7,966 bases of DNA. It comes from Acidobacteriota bacterium. GTDB lineage: Bacteria > Acidobacteriota > Terriglobia > Bryobacterales > JACQDG01. The DNA is taken from the NCBI GenBank assembly GCA_016201185.1, contig JACQDG010000341.1, positions 1-7,966 of the forward strand, read 5' to 3'. Both the position numbers and the translations under genes were made by a program. The notes under the pieces were generated by a model. The model searched no databases. It worked only from the letters and a program-made list of their open reading frames with translations, and was not told the origin of the DNA. Each line of letters begins with the position of its first letter. Positions within the stretch are counted from its first letter, which is position 1. Positions 1 to 7,636 of the stretch are shown in pieces.

Positions 1-399
1 GCCGTCCTGCTGATCGCCGCCATTTTGCCCGGCCCGGAGTTGCGCGAGCTGCTCGACCAGGCCCGCGACCTGGACCTGGATGCCCTGGTCGAGGTTCACG
101 ACCGCTCCGAGCTCGACCGCGCGCTCGAGGCCGGCGCCGGCCTGATCGGCGTCAACAATCGCAACCTGCAGACATTCGAAGTTTCGCTGGAAACGTCCCT
201 CCGGCTGGCGGAGCACATCCCGCCGCAAGTGCTGGCGGTGAGCGAGAGCGGCATCCGCACGGCGGAAAATGTCGCCCGGCTGGCGGAGGCCGGGTACCGC
301 GCTTTTCTGATCGGCGAGAGCCTGATGTCCCGAACCGACCCGGGCTCGGCGCTGGCCGGCCTGCTGGCAGGTATTCATCGTGCCGTTGGAAATCATTAA
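1..399 (+). CDS. trpC: Indole-3-glycerol phosphate synthase, C-terminal part (5' end outside window)
   Basis: TrpC is a TIM-barrel enzyme that closes carboxyphenylaminodeoxyribulose phosphate to indole-3-glycerol phosphate, with loss of CO2 and water, in tryptophan synthesis. The reading frame is open from base 1, and the first visible residues (AVLLIAAIL) are a barrel strand of this family, so the start lies upstream. About 132 residues are visible, roughly the second half of a usual protein of about 260. Visible family motifs are VEVHD (about 30-34), GVNNRNLQTF (50-59), SESGI (81-85) and the phosphate-binding LIGESLM (103-109). These include the Glu, Asn and Ser of the known active site; the two catalytic lysines lie outside or near the cut edge. 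The TTG at 25 is internal and not a start. The gene ends 20 nt inside trpF, so the two are likely translationally coupled. No fused TrpF domain is present: trpF is a separate gene. Confidence 0.95.
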   Translation, partial: AVLLIAAILPGPELRELLDQARDLDLDALVEVHDRSELDRALEAGAGLIGVNNRNLQTFEVSLETSLRLAEHIPPQVLAVSESGIRTAENVARLAEAGYRAFLIGESLMSRTDPGSALAGLLAGIHRAVGNH

Positions 400-1025
400 G
401 GTCTGCGGCATCACCCGCGTCGAGGACGCGCTCGTGGCCGCCCGCGAAGGGGCGACGGCCATCGGCCTGAATTTCTACCCCGGCAGCCCGCGCTATGTGG
501 ACTTCGGCCGCGGGGCGATGATCGGGGCGGTCCTGCCCCATACGGTACTCAGAGTAGGCGTATTCGTGGACGAGACCTCGGACCGCATCCGCGACACGGC
601 GCGCGCCGTTCGGCTGGACGTGGTGCAGCTCCATGGCGACGAACCGCCGTTCGATTGCGAGGCGCTGGCGCCGCTCCGGGTGTGGAAGGCGTTTCGCGTC
701 GGCGAGGAGTTCGAGCCCCGGCGGCTCGCTGACTATCCGTGTGAAGCCTTCCTGCTTGATACCGACAGCGGTCTCCTGGGCGGCGCCGGGCGGACCTTTC
801 CCTGGGGCGTGGCCCGCGAGGCCGCGCGCTACGGCAAGATCATCGTCGCGGGCGGCCTCGATGGCGGCAACGTCGCCGATGCCATTCGCGCGGCAGCGCC
901 CTGGGGCGTGGACGCCAGCTCCCGGTTGGAGCGCTCGCCAGGGGTGAAAGATGCGGCCAAGGTGCGGGAGTTCCTACACGCGGCCAAAGCTTATGCCGGA
1001 GGGGAAAACCCAAACAGGGAAAACG

Positions 1026-1033
<8 letters not shown>
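380..1033 (+). CDS. trpF: Phosphoribosylanthranilate isomerase
   Basis: TrpF is a TIM-barrel isomerase converting N-(5'-phosphoribosyl)anthranilate to the ribulose form (Amadori rearrangement), the step before TrpC. The 217 residues match the usual length. The N-terminal KVCGIT motif (7-12) carries the catalytic cysteine C9, and LLDTDSG (125-131) carries the catalytic aspartate, probably D127. VQLHGDE (82-88), GGLDGGNV (158-165) and the phosphate-loop stretch GVDASSRLERSPGVKD (176-191) follow in family order. The more familiar loop is VSSG; here it is ASSR, a variant I recall from other TrpF proteins. I chose the GTG at 380 because an AGG lies 8 nt upstream. A TTG at 386 would also keep the KVCGIT motif. 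The start overlaps trpC by 20 nt and the end overlaps trpB by 8 nt, as expected for coupled translation. The last ten or so residues are polar and probably disordered. Confidence 0.96.
1015..1020 (+). promoter_or_regulatory. Ribosome binding site of trpB
   Basis: CAGGGA lies 5 nt before the ATG at 1026. It decides the trpB start: the same frame is open further upstream to about 951, but the upstream stretch overlaps conserved trpF sequence and is not TrpB-like. The site lies within the last codons of trpF. Confidence 0.7.
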
Positions 1034-2248
<1,215 letters not shown>

Positions 2249-2252
<4 letters not shown>

Positions 2253-3061
2253 CTCGCATTGGCTGCCGCTTTGCCCGGCTCCGCCAGGCGGGCGAGCGCG
2301 GATTGATCGCTTACCTGACAGCGGGCGACCCTGGCCTGACCCGCACGCCTGCGCTGGTTGATGCGCTGGAGCGCGGCGGCGCCGACCTGATCGAACTCGG
2401 TGTGCCTTTCTCCGATCCCATTGCGGACGGGCCGGTCATCCAGCGCGCCAGCGAACGGGCCCTGCGGGCCGGAGCAACCTTGCCGGCCATTCTCGGGACA
2501 GTAAGGGAAATCCGCCGCCATTCCGAGATCCCGCTCGTGATTTTCAGCTATCTGAACCCCATTCTGCGCTACGGCTTTTCCCGCTTTGCCGCCGACGCCG
2601 CCGCGGCCGGAGCCGACGGGGCCCTGCTCACCGACCTCAGCGTGGAGGAGGCCGATCCCTTCGTGGCCGAGATGCGCCGCCACGGATTGGATACGATTTT
2701 CCTGGCCGCACCCACCAGCACCCCTCGCCGGCTGGAGCTGGTGGCTCGCTACTCAACCGGTTTTATTTACCTGGTGTCCCGCACGGGAGTAACGGGCGAG
2801 CAGGAGTCGCTCTCCGATTCCCTGCTGCCCCTGATCGCCCGCACGCGGGCGCTGACCAGTCTGCCGCTGGCAGTTGGCTTCGGCATCTCCCGGCCGGAGC
2901 ACTTGGCCGAGCTCGCTCCGCTGGCCGAGGCGGCGGTGGTGGGAAGCGCCTTCATGCGGCTGATCGAGCAGCACCAGGCAAGCCCGGACCTCGAGGAACG
3001 GCTGGAGAAGTTCGGGGCGGAGCTGAAAGCGGGGTTTTCTCGAGCCCTGCACCAGAAATAG
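2249..3061 (+). CDS. trpA: Tryptophan synthase alpha subunit
   Basis: TrpA is a TIM-barrel lyase that splits indole-3-glycerol phosphate into glyceraldehyde 3-phosphate and indole. The indole passes through a tunnel to TrpB. The 270 residues are normal for the family. The two catalytic acids fall at the same numbers as in Salmonella TrpA: E49 in LIELGVPFSDP and D60 in IADGPVIQ. Further family landmarks are YLNPI (101-105), the loop-6 region YLVSRTGVTG (174-183), usually YLVSRAGVTG, and the phosphate-binding GFGIS (210-214). The ATG overlaps the trpB stop (ATGA, 2249-2252). A GGAG 11 nt upstream is a weak ribosome site, so translation probably depends on coupling to trpB, which would suit equal subunit supply. 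Confidence 0.97.
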
Positions 3062-3063
3062 TC

Positions 3064-3342
3064 ATGGACCTGTCGGATTGGCGAAACAAGATCGATGAGA
3101 TGGACCGCCGGATTCTCGAACTGTTGAACGAGCGCGCCCGCTGCGCTCTGGCCCTGGCGCCGCTGAAGAAACGCGCGGGCATCCCCATCCATGAACCCGG
3201 GCGGGAGCAGGAGGTGCTGGACAATCTTGCCGCCAACAACGGTGGCCCGCTCAGGACCGAAGCCGTGCGGCGCATCTTCCAGCGCATCATCGACGAGATG
3301 CGCTCCATTCAGCAGGAGGCGATGCAGGACGAGCGGAAGTAG
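3064..3342 (+). CDS. Chorismate mutase, AroQ type, stand-alone
   Basis: This small all-helical enzyme rearranges chorismate to prephenate, the entry to phenylalanine and tyrosine. The 92 residues cover exactly one AroQ domain, with no fused dehydratase, dehydrogenase or DAHP synthase. Aligned by eye with the mutase domain of E. coli PheA, the active-site residues are R7 (E. coli R11), R24 (R28), K35 (K39), R47 (R51), E48 (E52) and Q83 (Q88). E. coli D48 is a glutamate here (E44). It probably acts as a dimer of three-helix chains, from family knowledge. There is no signal peptide, so it is the cytoplasmic biosynthetic form. It begins 2 nt after the trpA stop and ends 39 nt before tyrA, so its product can pass directly to the next encoded enzyme. 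It has no strong ribosome site of its own. It is often annotated as pheA or aroQ in such operons, so I leave the symbol blank. Confidence 0.93.
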   Translation: MDLSDWRNKIDEMDRRILELLNERARCALALAPLKKRAGIPIHEPGREQEVLDNLAANNGGPLRTEAVRRIFQRIIDEMRSIQQEAMQDERK

Positions 3343-3381
3343 CAGTGGCCGTCACTTTCCGGGCAAGCTGTCGAGGCTGTT

Positions 3382-4236
3382 ATGCAAACCGTCACCATTG
3401 TCGGCGTGGGACTGATCGGCGGATCGTTTGCGCTGGGGCTGCGCCGCTGTGGATTCCGTGGCCGGTTGATCGGCGTCGACCCGGGGCCTTCCCTCTCAAC
3501 GGCGCTGGCGCGGGGCGTGGTGGATGAGAGCCTGCCGCTGGAACAGGCGGTCCCGCAATCGGATCTGATTTATCTGGCGATTCCCATCGGCCGCATCCTG
3601 GAGCTTCTTCCCACGGTGGCCCCGTTGGTTCGGCCCACCGCCTTGGTCACCGATGCCGGCAGCACGAAGGGCGAGATCGTGATGGAGGCGGACCGGCTCT
3701 TCACGAACGGCGCTGTCTTTCTGGGCGGGCATCCCATGGCGGGCAAGGCCGAGCGTGGCGTCGAGGCGGCCGAACCGAACCTGTTTCGCGGCGCCACCTA
3801 TGTGCTCACGCCGGCGGAAGATTCCCTGCCCTCTGCGGCACCGGTCGAAGAATTCTGCCGGTGGCTGGAACGATTGGGCGCGCGGCTGCTGGTGATGCCT
3901 GCCCAGGCGCACGACCGGATCGTCGCCTTCACCTCGCATTTGCCCCAGATGGCCTCCACCGCCCTCGCTTCGGTGGTGCTGGAGCAAATGAGCTCTCCCG
4001 ATTCCTGGAAGGTCGCCGGGAGCGGCCTGCGCGACACCACGCGCCTGGCCGCCAGCGCCTACGACCTGTGGCGGGACATATGCCTAACCAATACTAAGAA
4101 CATCGACCGGGCGCTGACCGCCTACATTCAGAAGCTGGAGCACCTCAGGGAAAATCTCCGCCAGCGGGCTCTCGAGGAGGATTTCCGCCGGGGAGCGAAA
4201 TTCGTCGCGCAGTTCCAGGAATGGCTCCAGTTTTAG
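3382..4236 (+). CDS. tyrA: Prephenate dehydrogenase
   Basis: TyrA oxidatively decarboxylates prephenate to 4-hydroxyphenylpyruvate for tyrosine synthesis. An N-terminal Rossmann fold carries GVGLIGGS (8-15), and an acidic residue (D33) ends the second strand, which favours NAD over NADP. Compared with Aquifex TyrA, the active-site set is complete: S94 in DAGSTK, H117 in GGHPMAG, H186 in TSHLPQ, R221 in TTRLAAS and W230 in LWRDI. The 284 residues end soon after the helical dimer domain, so there is no ACT domain. Any tyrosine inhibition would have to act at the active site or be absent. Use of arogenate instead of prephenate cannot be excluded from sequence. A GAGG lies 5 nt before the ATG. 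It is the last gene of the aromatic operon: 152 nt separate it from the next gene. Confidence 0.95.
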   Translation: MQTVTIVGVGLIGGSFALGLRRCGFRGRLIGVDPGPSLSTALARGVVDESLPLEQAVPQSDLIYLAIPIGRILELLPTVAPLVRPTALVTDAGSTKGEIVMEADRLFTNGAVFLGGHPMAGKAERGVEAAEPNLFRGATYVLTPAEDSLPSAAPVEEFCRWLERLGARLLVMPAQAHDRIVAFTSHLPQMASTALASVVLEQMSSPDSWKVAGSGLRDTTRLAASAYDLWRDICLTNTKNIDRALTAYIQKLEHLRENLRQRALEEDFRRGAKFVAQFQEWLQF

Positions 4237-4388
4237 CTTGAATTTGCACTGGCGAAGGTATATCCTCATGGCAAGATTCTCAGTACCGACGGTCCGGCGC
4301 GGAGAGCAGGCGCGTGAGGTGACCTGCCTCCCCCAGGTGCGCTGACTGCGGCAGACCTTGCTATTCGGGACGGCATGCGACCAAGGGG
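4237..4388 (+). other. Spacer between tyrA and the Crp/Fnr gene
   Basis: This 152-nt gap has no convincing gene and no hairpin followed by a T-run, so I see no intrinsic terminator for the trp-tyr operon. It contains AGGTGACCT (4317-4325), a short inverted repeat. Its right arm can instead pair with a second AGGT at 4335-4338 (ACCTG 4322-4326, loop of 7, CAGGT 4334-4338). Two weak promoter candidates are present: TTGAAT (4238-4243) with TATATC (4259-4264) at only 15-nt spacing, and an extended -10-like TGCTATTCG (4359-4367) 21 nt before the next ATG, without a recognisable -35. None of these is strong. Confidence 0.35.
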
Positions 4389-5171
4389 ATGCGTGCCGGG
4401 CGGGTGGCCGTGGCGACACAAGAGTGGGAGCAGCGACAACACGTTTTGGCGGGCCTGTTCCGGGAGTGGACGCGCCTGGAAGGCGCTCGACAGCGCCAGG
4501 AGTGCCGGCGGGGAGCTGTAATCTACTCGGCCGGAGAGCCGAGTGATCGTGTTTTCCTTCTGAAATCGGGGAAAGTCAAGATCTTTCGCACGGGACCGGA
4601 CGAGAAGCGGTTCATCGTGCATCTCGTGGGGCCTGGGGACCTGTTCGGTGAGATGGCCCTCCTCGGCGAGCCCGAGCGGGAGAACTCCGCTGAGGTGCTG
4701 GAGAAAGCCGCCCTATGGGAAATTCCTCGCAGGCCCTTGCTCGAGTGGCTCCGGGCGCATCCGGAGGTCTGGCGCGAGCTGGCCAATCTTTTCGGTAGGC
4801 GGATGCGAAGCCTGGAGGGCGCCGTGGAGAGGCTTCTATTTGGCGAAGTGGAGCAGCGGATTATCCGGCTCCTGCTGGAACTGGGCGAGCAGTACGGCCA
4901 GCGGGACGAACACGGCCTGGACCTGCGAATCGCGCTTTCCCAGCGGGAGCTGGCCCATCTGGTCGGCTCCACCCGCGAGACCACCTCCGGCGTGCTCAAC
5001 CGACTCCGCAGGCGCGGCTGGATTCGAATCCGGCGACGCAGCCTGTGCCTCTGCTCCCTGGCCGACCTGGCCCGCGCCGCGCAGAAGCCCCTGGCCCCGC
5101 GAATTCCGCCCCGGCCGGAAGTGAGCTGGCCGGCGGAAGAAGCGAGGCCGAGCGGTACGGGAGACACCTGA
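4389..5171 (+). CDS. Crp/Fnr-family transcriptional regulator
   Basis: This is a DNA-binding regulator with an N-terminal cyclic-nucleotide-type beta barrel (about 20-125), a long dimer helix (about 125-155) and a C-terminal winged helix-turn-helix (about 183-219). The barrel has the family glycines in GDLFGEMALLGE (83-94). In E. coli CRP the pocket then has Arg-Ser before Ala; here the matching residues are N99-S100, so the phosphate-binding arginine is missing or displaced (R97 is nearby). Only C39, C220 and C222 are present, so there is no Fnr-type iron-sulfur cysteine set. The recognition helix reads STRETTSGVLNRL (194-206), keeping the R-E-T of CRP and a serine where FNR has one. The ligand and targets are unknown. 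The start is uncertain: the ATG at 4389 has AAGGGG touching it, and GTGs at 4404 and 4410 are in-frame alternatives. The proline-rich C-terminal tail (about 234-260) looks disordered. Confidence 0.9.
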   Translation: MRAGRVAVATQEWEQRQHVLAGLFREWTRLEGARQRQECRRGAVIYSAGEPSDRVFLLKSGKVKIFRTGPDEKRFIVHLVGPGDLFGEMALLGEPERENSAEVLEKAALWEIPRRPLLEWLRAHPEVWRELANLFGRRMRSLEGAVERLLFGEVEQRIIRLLLELGEQYGQRDEHGLDLRIALSQRELAHLVGSTRETTSGVLNRLRRRGWIRIRRRSLCLCSLADLARAAQKPLAPRIPPRPEVSWPAEEARPSGTGDT

Positions 5172-5193
5172 GCCCCGCGCCGGCCGATCGCGG

Positions 5194-5223
5194 TTGCCCC
5201 CTGCTTCACCGGCCGGTTACACT
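5194..5223 (+). promoter_or_regulatory. Candidate promoter of pgsA-like gene
   Basis: TTGCCC (5194-5199) and TACACT (5218-5223) are 18 nt apart, resembling sigma-70 -35 and -10 boxes. Transcription would begin near 5230, leaving a leader of only about 12 nt before the ATG at 5242. No Shine-Dalgarno sequence is visible there. This is by eye only. Confidence 0.4.
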
Positions 5224-5241
5224 CAAGATTCCAGCCTATCC

Positions 5242-5829
5242 ATGGGACAGTTCCTGAACCTTGCCAACCAGCTCACCCTGTTCCGCCTCTTTCTGATTCC
5301 CCTTATCTTGATCGCCATGCTTTACGGCCGGCACGGACTGGCCCTGGCGCTGTTCCTGGCCGCGGCGGTCACCGACGGCATCGACGGCCTGGTAGCCCGC
5401 CGGATGAACCTGAAAACCCAGCTGGGCGCCTACCTGGACCCGATCGCCGACAAGCTGCTGCTCAGTTCCAGCTTCTTCATCCTGGCGCTGATTCATTCTA
5501 TTCCCTGGTGGGTCACCATCCTGGTGCTCAGCCGCGACGTGATCATCCTGGCTACCTCGCTGGTGCTCACTCTAGCTACGCAGATTCGCGATTTCCCGCC
5601 CAGCATCCTGGGAAAGATGAACACCGCTTTTCAGGTCTCCGCCGTGCTCGGTGTAGTCCTGCGAAACGCTTATCCCTATCCGCTCACGGTGCAACTGGCC
5701 GGCGTTGCGGTGAAACTCGCCGCGGCATCCACGGTTTTAAGCGGCGTCCACTACGCGGTCGTCACCTCGCAAAAGCTGGCGCGGCACACCGGCCCCTCTC
5801 CATCCGGGCCGACACCAGGAAGAGATTGA
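5242..5829 (+). CDS. pgsA: CDP-alcohol phosphatidyltransferase, probable phosphatidylglycerophosphate synthase
   Basis: This integral membrane enzyme transfers a phosphatidyl group from CDP-diacylglycerol to an alcohol, most likely glycerol 3-phosphate, giving phosphatidylglycerophosphate, the precursor of phosphatidylglycerol and cardiolipin. The family signature D-x2-D-G-x2-A-R-x8-G-x3-D-x3-D is complete: D45, D48, G49, A52, R53, G62, D66 and D70 (counted from the ATG at 5242). These aspartates bind the metal and the CDP group. The N-terminal NLANQLTLFRL resembles the amphipathic start of PgsA proteins (NxPNxLTxxR). Several hydrophobic helices follow (about 12-28, 31-46, 72-86, 88-107, 150-170). 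I chose the ATG at 5242 (195 residues, normal length) over an in-frame TTG at 5194, which would add a non-conserved stretch. Substrate choice (glycerol phosphate, inositol phosphate or serine) cannot be fixed from the motif alone, but the length and N-terminus favour PgsA. It lies 70 nt after the Crp/Fnr gene. Confidence 0.88.
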   Translation: MGQFLNLANQLTLFRLFLIPLILIAMLYGRHGLALALFLAAAVTDGIDGLVARRMNLKTQLGAYLDPIADKLLLSSSFFILALIHSIPWWVTILVLSRDVIILATSLVLTLATQIRDFPPSILGKMNTAFQVSAVLGVVLRNAYPYPLTVQLAGVAVKLAAASTVLSGVHYAVVTSQKLARHTGPSPSGPTPGRD

Positions 5830-5855
5830 CGTCCGTGCGGCAACGGGTTTAGGCT
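5826..5855 (+). promoter_or_regulatory. Candidate promoter of the small membrane protein gene
   Basis: TTGACG (5826-5831) overlaps the pgsA stop codon and is followed 18 nt later by TAGGCT (5850-5855); TAGAAA (5855-5860) is a poorer alternative -10. The -35 box matches the sigma-70 consensus at five of six positions. Transcription would start near 5862, about 10 nt before the ATG at 5872. Confidence 0.4.
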
Positions 5856-5860
5856 AGAAA

Positions 5861-5866
5861 TAGGAA
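5861..5866 (+). promoter_or_regulatory. Ribosome binding site for the gene at 5872
   Basis: TAGGAA lies 5 nt before the ATG at 5872 and supports that start. If the promoter at 5826-5855 is real, this site is at the very 5' end of the transcript, so transcription from further upstream would translate it better. Confidence 0.45.
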
Positions 5867-5871
5867 CCGGC

Positions 5872-6351
5872 ATGACTCGATATGCCCCAGCCCGCCATTA
5901 CCTCCCTGGCGCGGTGGCTGCTTTCGCCCTGTCGGTCTTTTCCGGGTGGTGCGGCTGGAACTGGAAACCGGCCTTCGTCCCCGCCTTTCTTCTGCTGTTC
6001 AGCTCCGGGCTTTTGCTGTTCCTGGCCACCCGGCCCGTGATCATCATCCGCGATAAGTCGCTCAGCGTGGGCGACAGGAGTTACCTGTGGAGCGAGGTGG
6101 AGAGCCTGGATACGACGGGCTGGAGCGTGCCGCTGGTGCTAAACATCACCCTGCGCGGCGACCGCTTCCTCCGCTTGATCTACGCCGGCGATCCCGAGTC
6201 GGCGGGCAGGCTGCTGCGCCAGATGCGGCGCCTGGCGCGCGGCGCCCGGATCGATTCCTTACCGGCAATACTGGGGCGATGCTCTGCCACCCGCCGACGA
6301 GGACGCCGTATCCCAGGCCCCGCGGTACCGCGTCGTGCTTCCGGAAGATGA
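5872..6351 (+). CDS. Small two-helix membrane protein with PH-like domain; reading frame probably broken near its 3' end
   Basis: I do not recognise a named family. The 159-residue frame starts with two hydrophobic segments (about 11-26 and 33-52) joined by a short loop rich in Trp and Gly. A soluble part follows with alternating beta strands (VIIIR 56-60, KSLSVGD 62-68, a strand from 70, VLNITL 89-94, FLRLIY 99-104) and then a basic helix (about 108-124). Two helices plus a small beta domain starting with a 'xVIIIRDKSLSVG' strand recall bacterial PH-like domain proteins; that is inference. After about residue 129 the sequence turns into Arg/Pro/Ala-rich low-quality peptide, typical of reading GC-rich coding DNA in the wrong frame. 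The natural continuation is in the +1 frame up to 6436 (next entry). The intact protein would be about 187 residues. The cause may be a sequencing indel, a real mutation or, less likely, programmed frameshifting. Confidence 0.7.
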   Translation: MTRYAPARHYLPGAVAAFALSVFSGWCGWNWKPAFVPAFLLLFSSGLLLFLATRPVIIIRDKSLSVGDRSYLWSEVESLDTTGWSVPLVLNITLRGDRFLRLIYAGDPESAGRLLRQMRRLARGARIDSLPAILGRCSATRRRGRRIPGPAVPRRASGR

Positions 6352-6436
6352 GGCCGAAATCGAGCGCCTCTTCCAGCAGCTGAAGTCGGCCGGCCACCTG
6401 GACCACCAGACCTCCTCGGAAGAGCGCCGGGAATAG
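6251..6436 (+). pseudogene. Out-of-frame 3' part of the gene at 5872
   Basis: Reading frame 2 is open here and stops with TAG at 6434-6436. From TAC at 6260 it encodes 58 residues beginning YRQYWGDALPPADED, then a strand-like PRYRVVLP, a charged amphipathic helix (EDEAEIERLFQQLKSAGHLD) and a polar tail. This is well-formed protein sequence and has no start codon of its own. It follows directly from the end of the sensible part of the frame-1 protein. One extra base between about 6245 and 6277 would explain the shift. The GGGG run at 6273-6276 and the stretch ATTCCTTACC (6254-6263) are the obvious places. I place the shift before TAC 6260, because YRQYW reads more naturally than the frame-1 LPAIL, but this is a judgement. 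Confidence 0.65.
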
Positions 6437-6456
6437 CCCTTCCCCGCCCGCTGCGG

Positions 6457-6462
6457 TAAGAT
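6457..6462 (+). promoter_or_regulatory. Candidate -10 box of the enolase-superfamily gene
   Basis: TAAGAT matches the -10 consensus at four of six positions and ends 10 nt before the GTG at 6473. Transcription would start about 3-5 nt before the start codon. No good -35 box lies 16-18 nt upstream, and no Shine-Dalgarno sequence precedes the GTG. Confidence 0.35.
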
Positions 6463-6472
6463 CTCACACGCC

Positions 6473-7591
6473 GTGAAAATCACCAACGTCGAAGCCATCT
6501 ACCTGCGCCTGCCGCAGGTCAAAGAGCAATGCGACAGCGGGCAGGACGCTCTGATTGTGAAAGTCTCGACTGACGCCGGCATCACCGGGATCGGCGAGGT
6601 GGATTCCGCCCCCCTGGCCGTGAAGGGCGCCATCGAGGGCCCGTTTTCCCACACCACGGCCAGCGGCTTGCGCGAGCTGCTGATCGGCGAGGACCCCTTC
6701 CAGACGGAATACCTCTGGTACAAGATGTACCGCAAGAATACCTATGGCGGCCGCCGCGGCGTGGCCATTCACGCCATGAGCGGCATCGACATGGCGCTGT
6801 GGGACATCAAGGGCAAGGCGCTCGGCCAGCCCATCTGGAGGCTGCTGGGGGGCGGCTTCCACCGCCGCATTCGGCCCTACGCCAGCTCCCTGTTCGGCGC
6901 AACCCCCGAGGAGACCGGCGAGCGGGCCCGCCGCTTCCTCGACCGGGGCTTTACCGCCGTGAAATTCGGCTGGGACCCCATGGGCCGCGACGAGAAGACC
7001 GACATCGCCCTGGTGCGCGAAGCTCGCCGCGGCCTGGGAGGAGACGCCGACCTGATGATCGACGCCGGCCTGGTCTGGGACGCGAAAACCGCCATCCAGC
7101 GCGCCCGGGCCTTCTCCCAGTACAACATCTTCTGGCTCGAGGAGCCGCTGCTGCCCGACGATTACGAGGGCTACCGCAAGCTTTCCGAAGCTACGGAGGT
7201 CCGCATCGCCGCCGGCGAGGAGGAAAGCAACCGCCTTTCCTTCCTCGAGCTGATGGACCGCGGGCGCATCGACATTGTACAGGTCGACCTGACGCGCGTC
7301 GGCGGATTCACCGAAGCGATGAAGATCGCCAGCCTGGCCGTCGATCGTGGCCTACCCGTGGTCAACCACGGCTTCACCACTTATATCAACGTGGCCGCGG
7401 CGCTGCATTTTCTCAATTCGATTCCCAACTCCTTCATCCTGGAGTTCGTCGTGGAGGAGGGGACGACGTTGCGCGACCGGATCACGCGCCAGAAGATCGT
7501 GGCCCGCGACGGATATCTGGACATCCCCGACGCCCCGGGCCTGGGCATCGATCTTGACGAAGACGGCGTCGCGCAGTACCGTGTAGCGTAG
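6473..7591 (+). CDS. Enolase-superfamily protein (mandelate racemase/muconate lactonizing type), probable sugar-acid dehydratase
   Basis: These enzymes take a proton from the carbon next to a carboxylate, stabilise the enolate with Mg2+, then racemise, cyclise or dehydrate it. The 372 residues show the N-terminal capping domain (about 1-125), including the GVAIHAMSGIDMALWDIKGK stretch (96-115), then the modified TIM barrel and a returning C-terminus. Metal ligands are visible as D197 (MIDAG), E223 (WLEEP) and E249 (AAGEE). The mandelate racemase-type base pair is D272 and H299 (VVNHG). The second-strand KxK motif is K164-F-G166, so its second lysine is missing. Chemistry from the His side, as in several acid-sugar dehydratases, is therefore the best guess; the substrate is not recognisable. 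The N-terminal MKITNVEAIYLRLP is typical and supports the GTG start at 6473. No transporter or sugar kinase gene is nearby to suggest a pathway. Confidence 0.87.
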   Translation: MKITNVEAIYLRLPQVKEQCDSGQDALIVKVSTDAGITGIGEVDSAPLAVKGAIEGPFSHTTASGLRELLIGEDPFQTEYLWYKMYRKNTYGGRRGVAIHAMSGIDMALWDIKGKALGQPIWRLLGGGFHRRIRPYASSLFGATPEETGERARRFLDRGFTAVKFGWDPMGRDEKTDIALVREARRGLGGDADLMIDAGLVWDAKTAIQRARAFSQYNIFWLEEPLLPDDYEGYRKLSEATEVRIAAGEEESNRLSFLELMDRGRIDIVQVDLTRVGGFTEAMKIASLAVDRGLPVVNHGFTTYINVAAALHFLNSIPNSFILEFVVEEGTTLRDRITRQKIVARDGYLDIPDAPGLGIDLDEDGVAQYRVA

Positions 7592-7636
7592 TTCCTGGGG
7601 CGCCGCCGCGCGGGGCCGCCGTCAGAGCCGCCGGGA

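Noticed and set aside
951..1025. Upstream extension of trpB to an earlier start
   Set aside because: The added residues are trpF sequence in another frame and do not resemble TrpB. The ATG at 1026 has a good ribosome site and the right protein length.
4268..4345. 25-codon ORF in the spacer before the Crp/Fnr gene, with GAAGG 9 nt upstream
   Set aside because: It has no Trp, Tyr or Phe run that would suggest a leader peptide, its composition is unremarkable, and the nearest -10-like box is too close to allow transcription of its ribosome site. Chance is the simplest reading.
4523..5209. Open frame on the - strand opposite the Crp/Fnr gene
   Set aside because: It is a Ser/Arg-rich antisense shadow of a clearly coding gene.
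5194..5241. TTG start giving a 16-residue longer PgsA
   Set aside because: The added stretch is not PgsA-like and overlaps the candidate promoter. The ATG at 5242 directly precedes the conserved N-terminus.
6799..7557. Open + strand frame inside the enolase-superfamily gene (252 codons)
   Set aside because: It is an Arg/Pro-rich alternative frame of a gene with complete active-site motifs.
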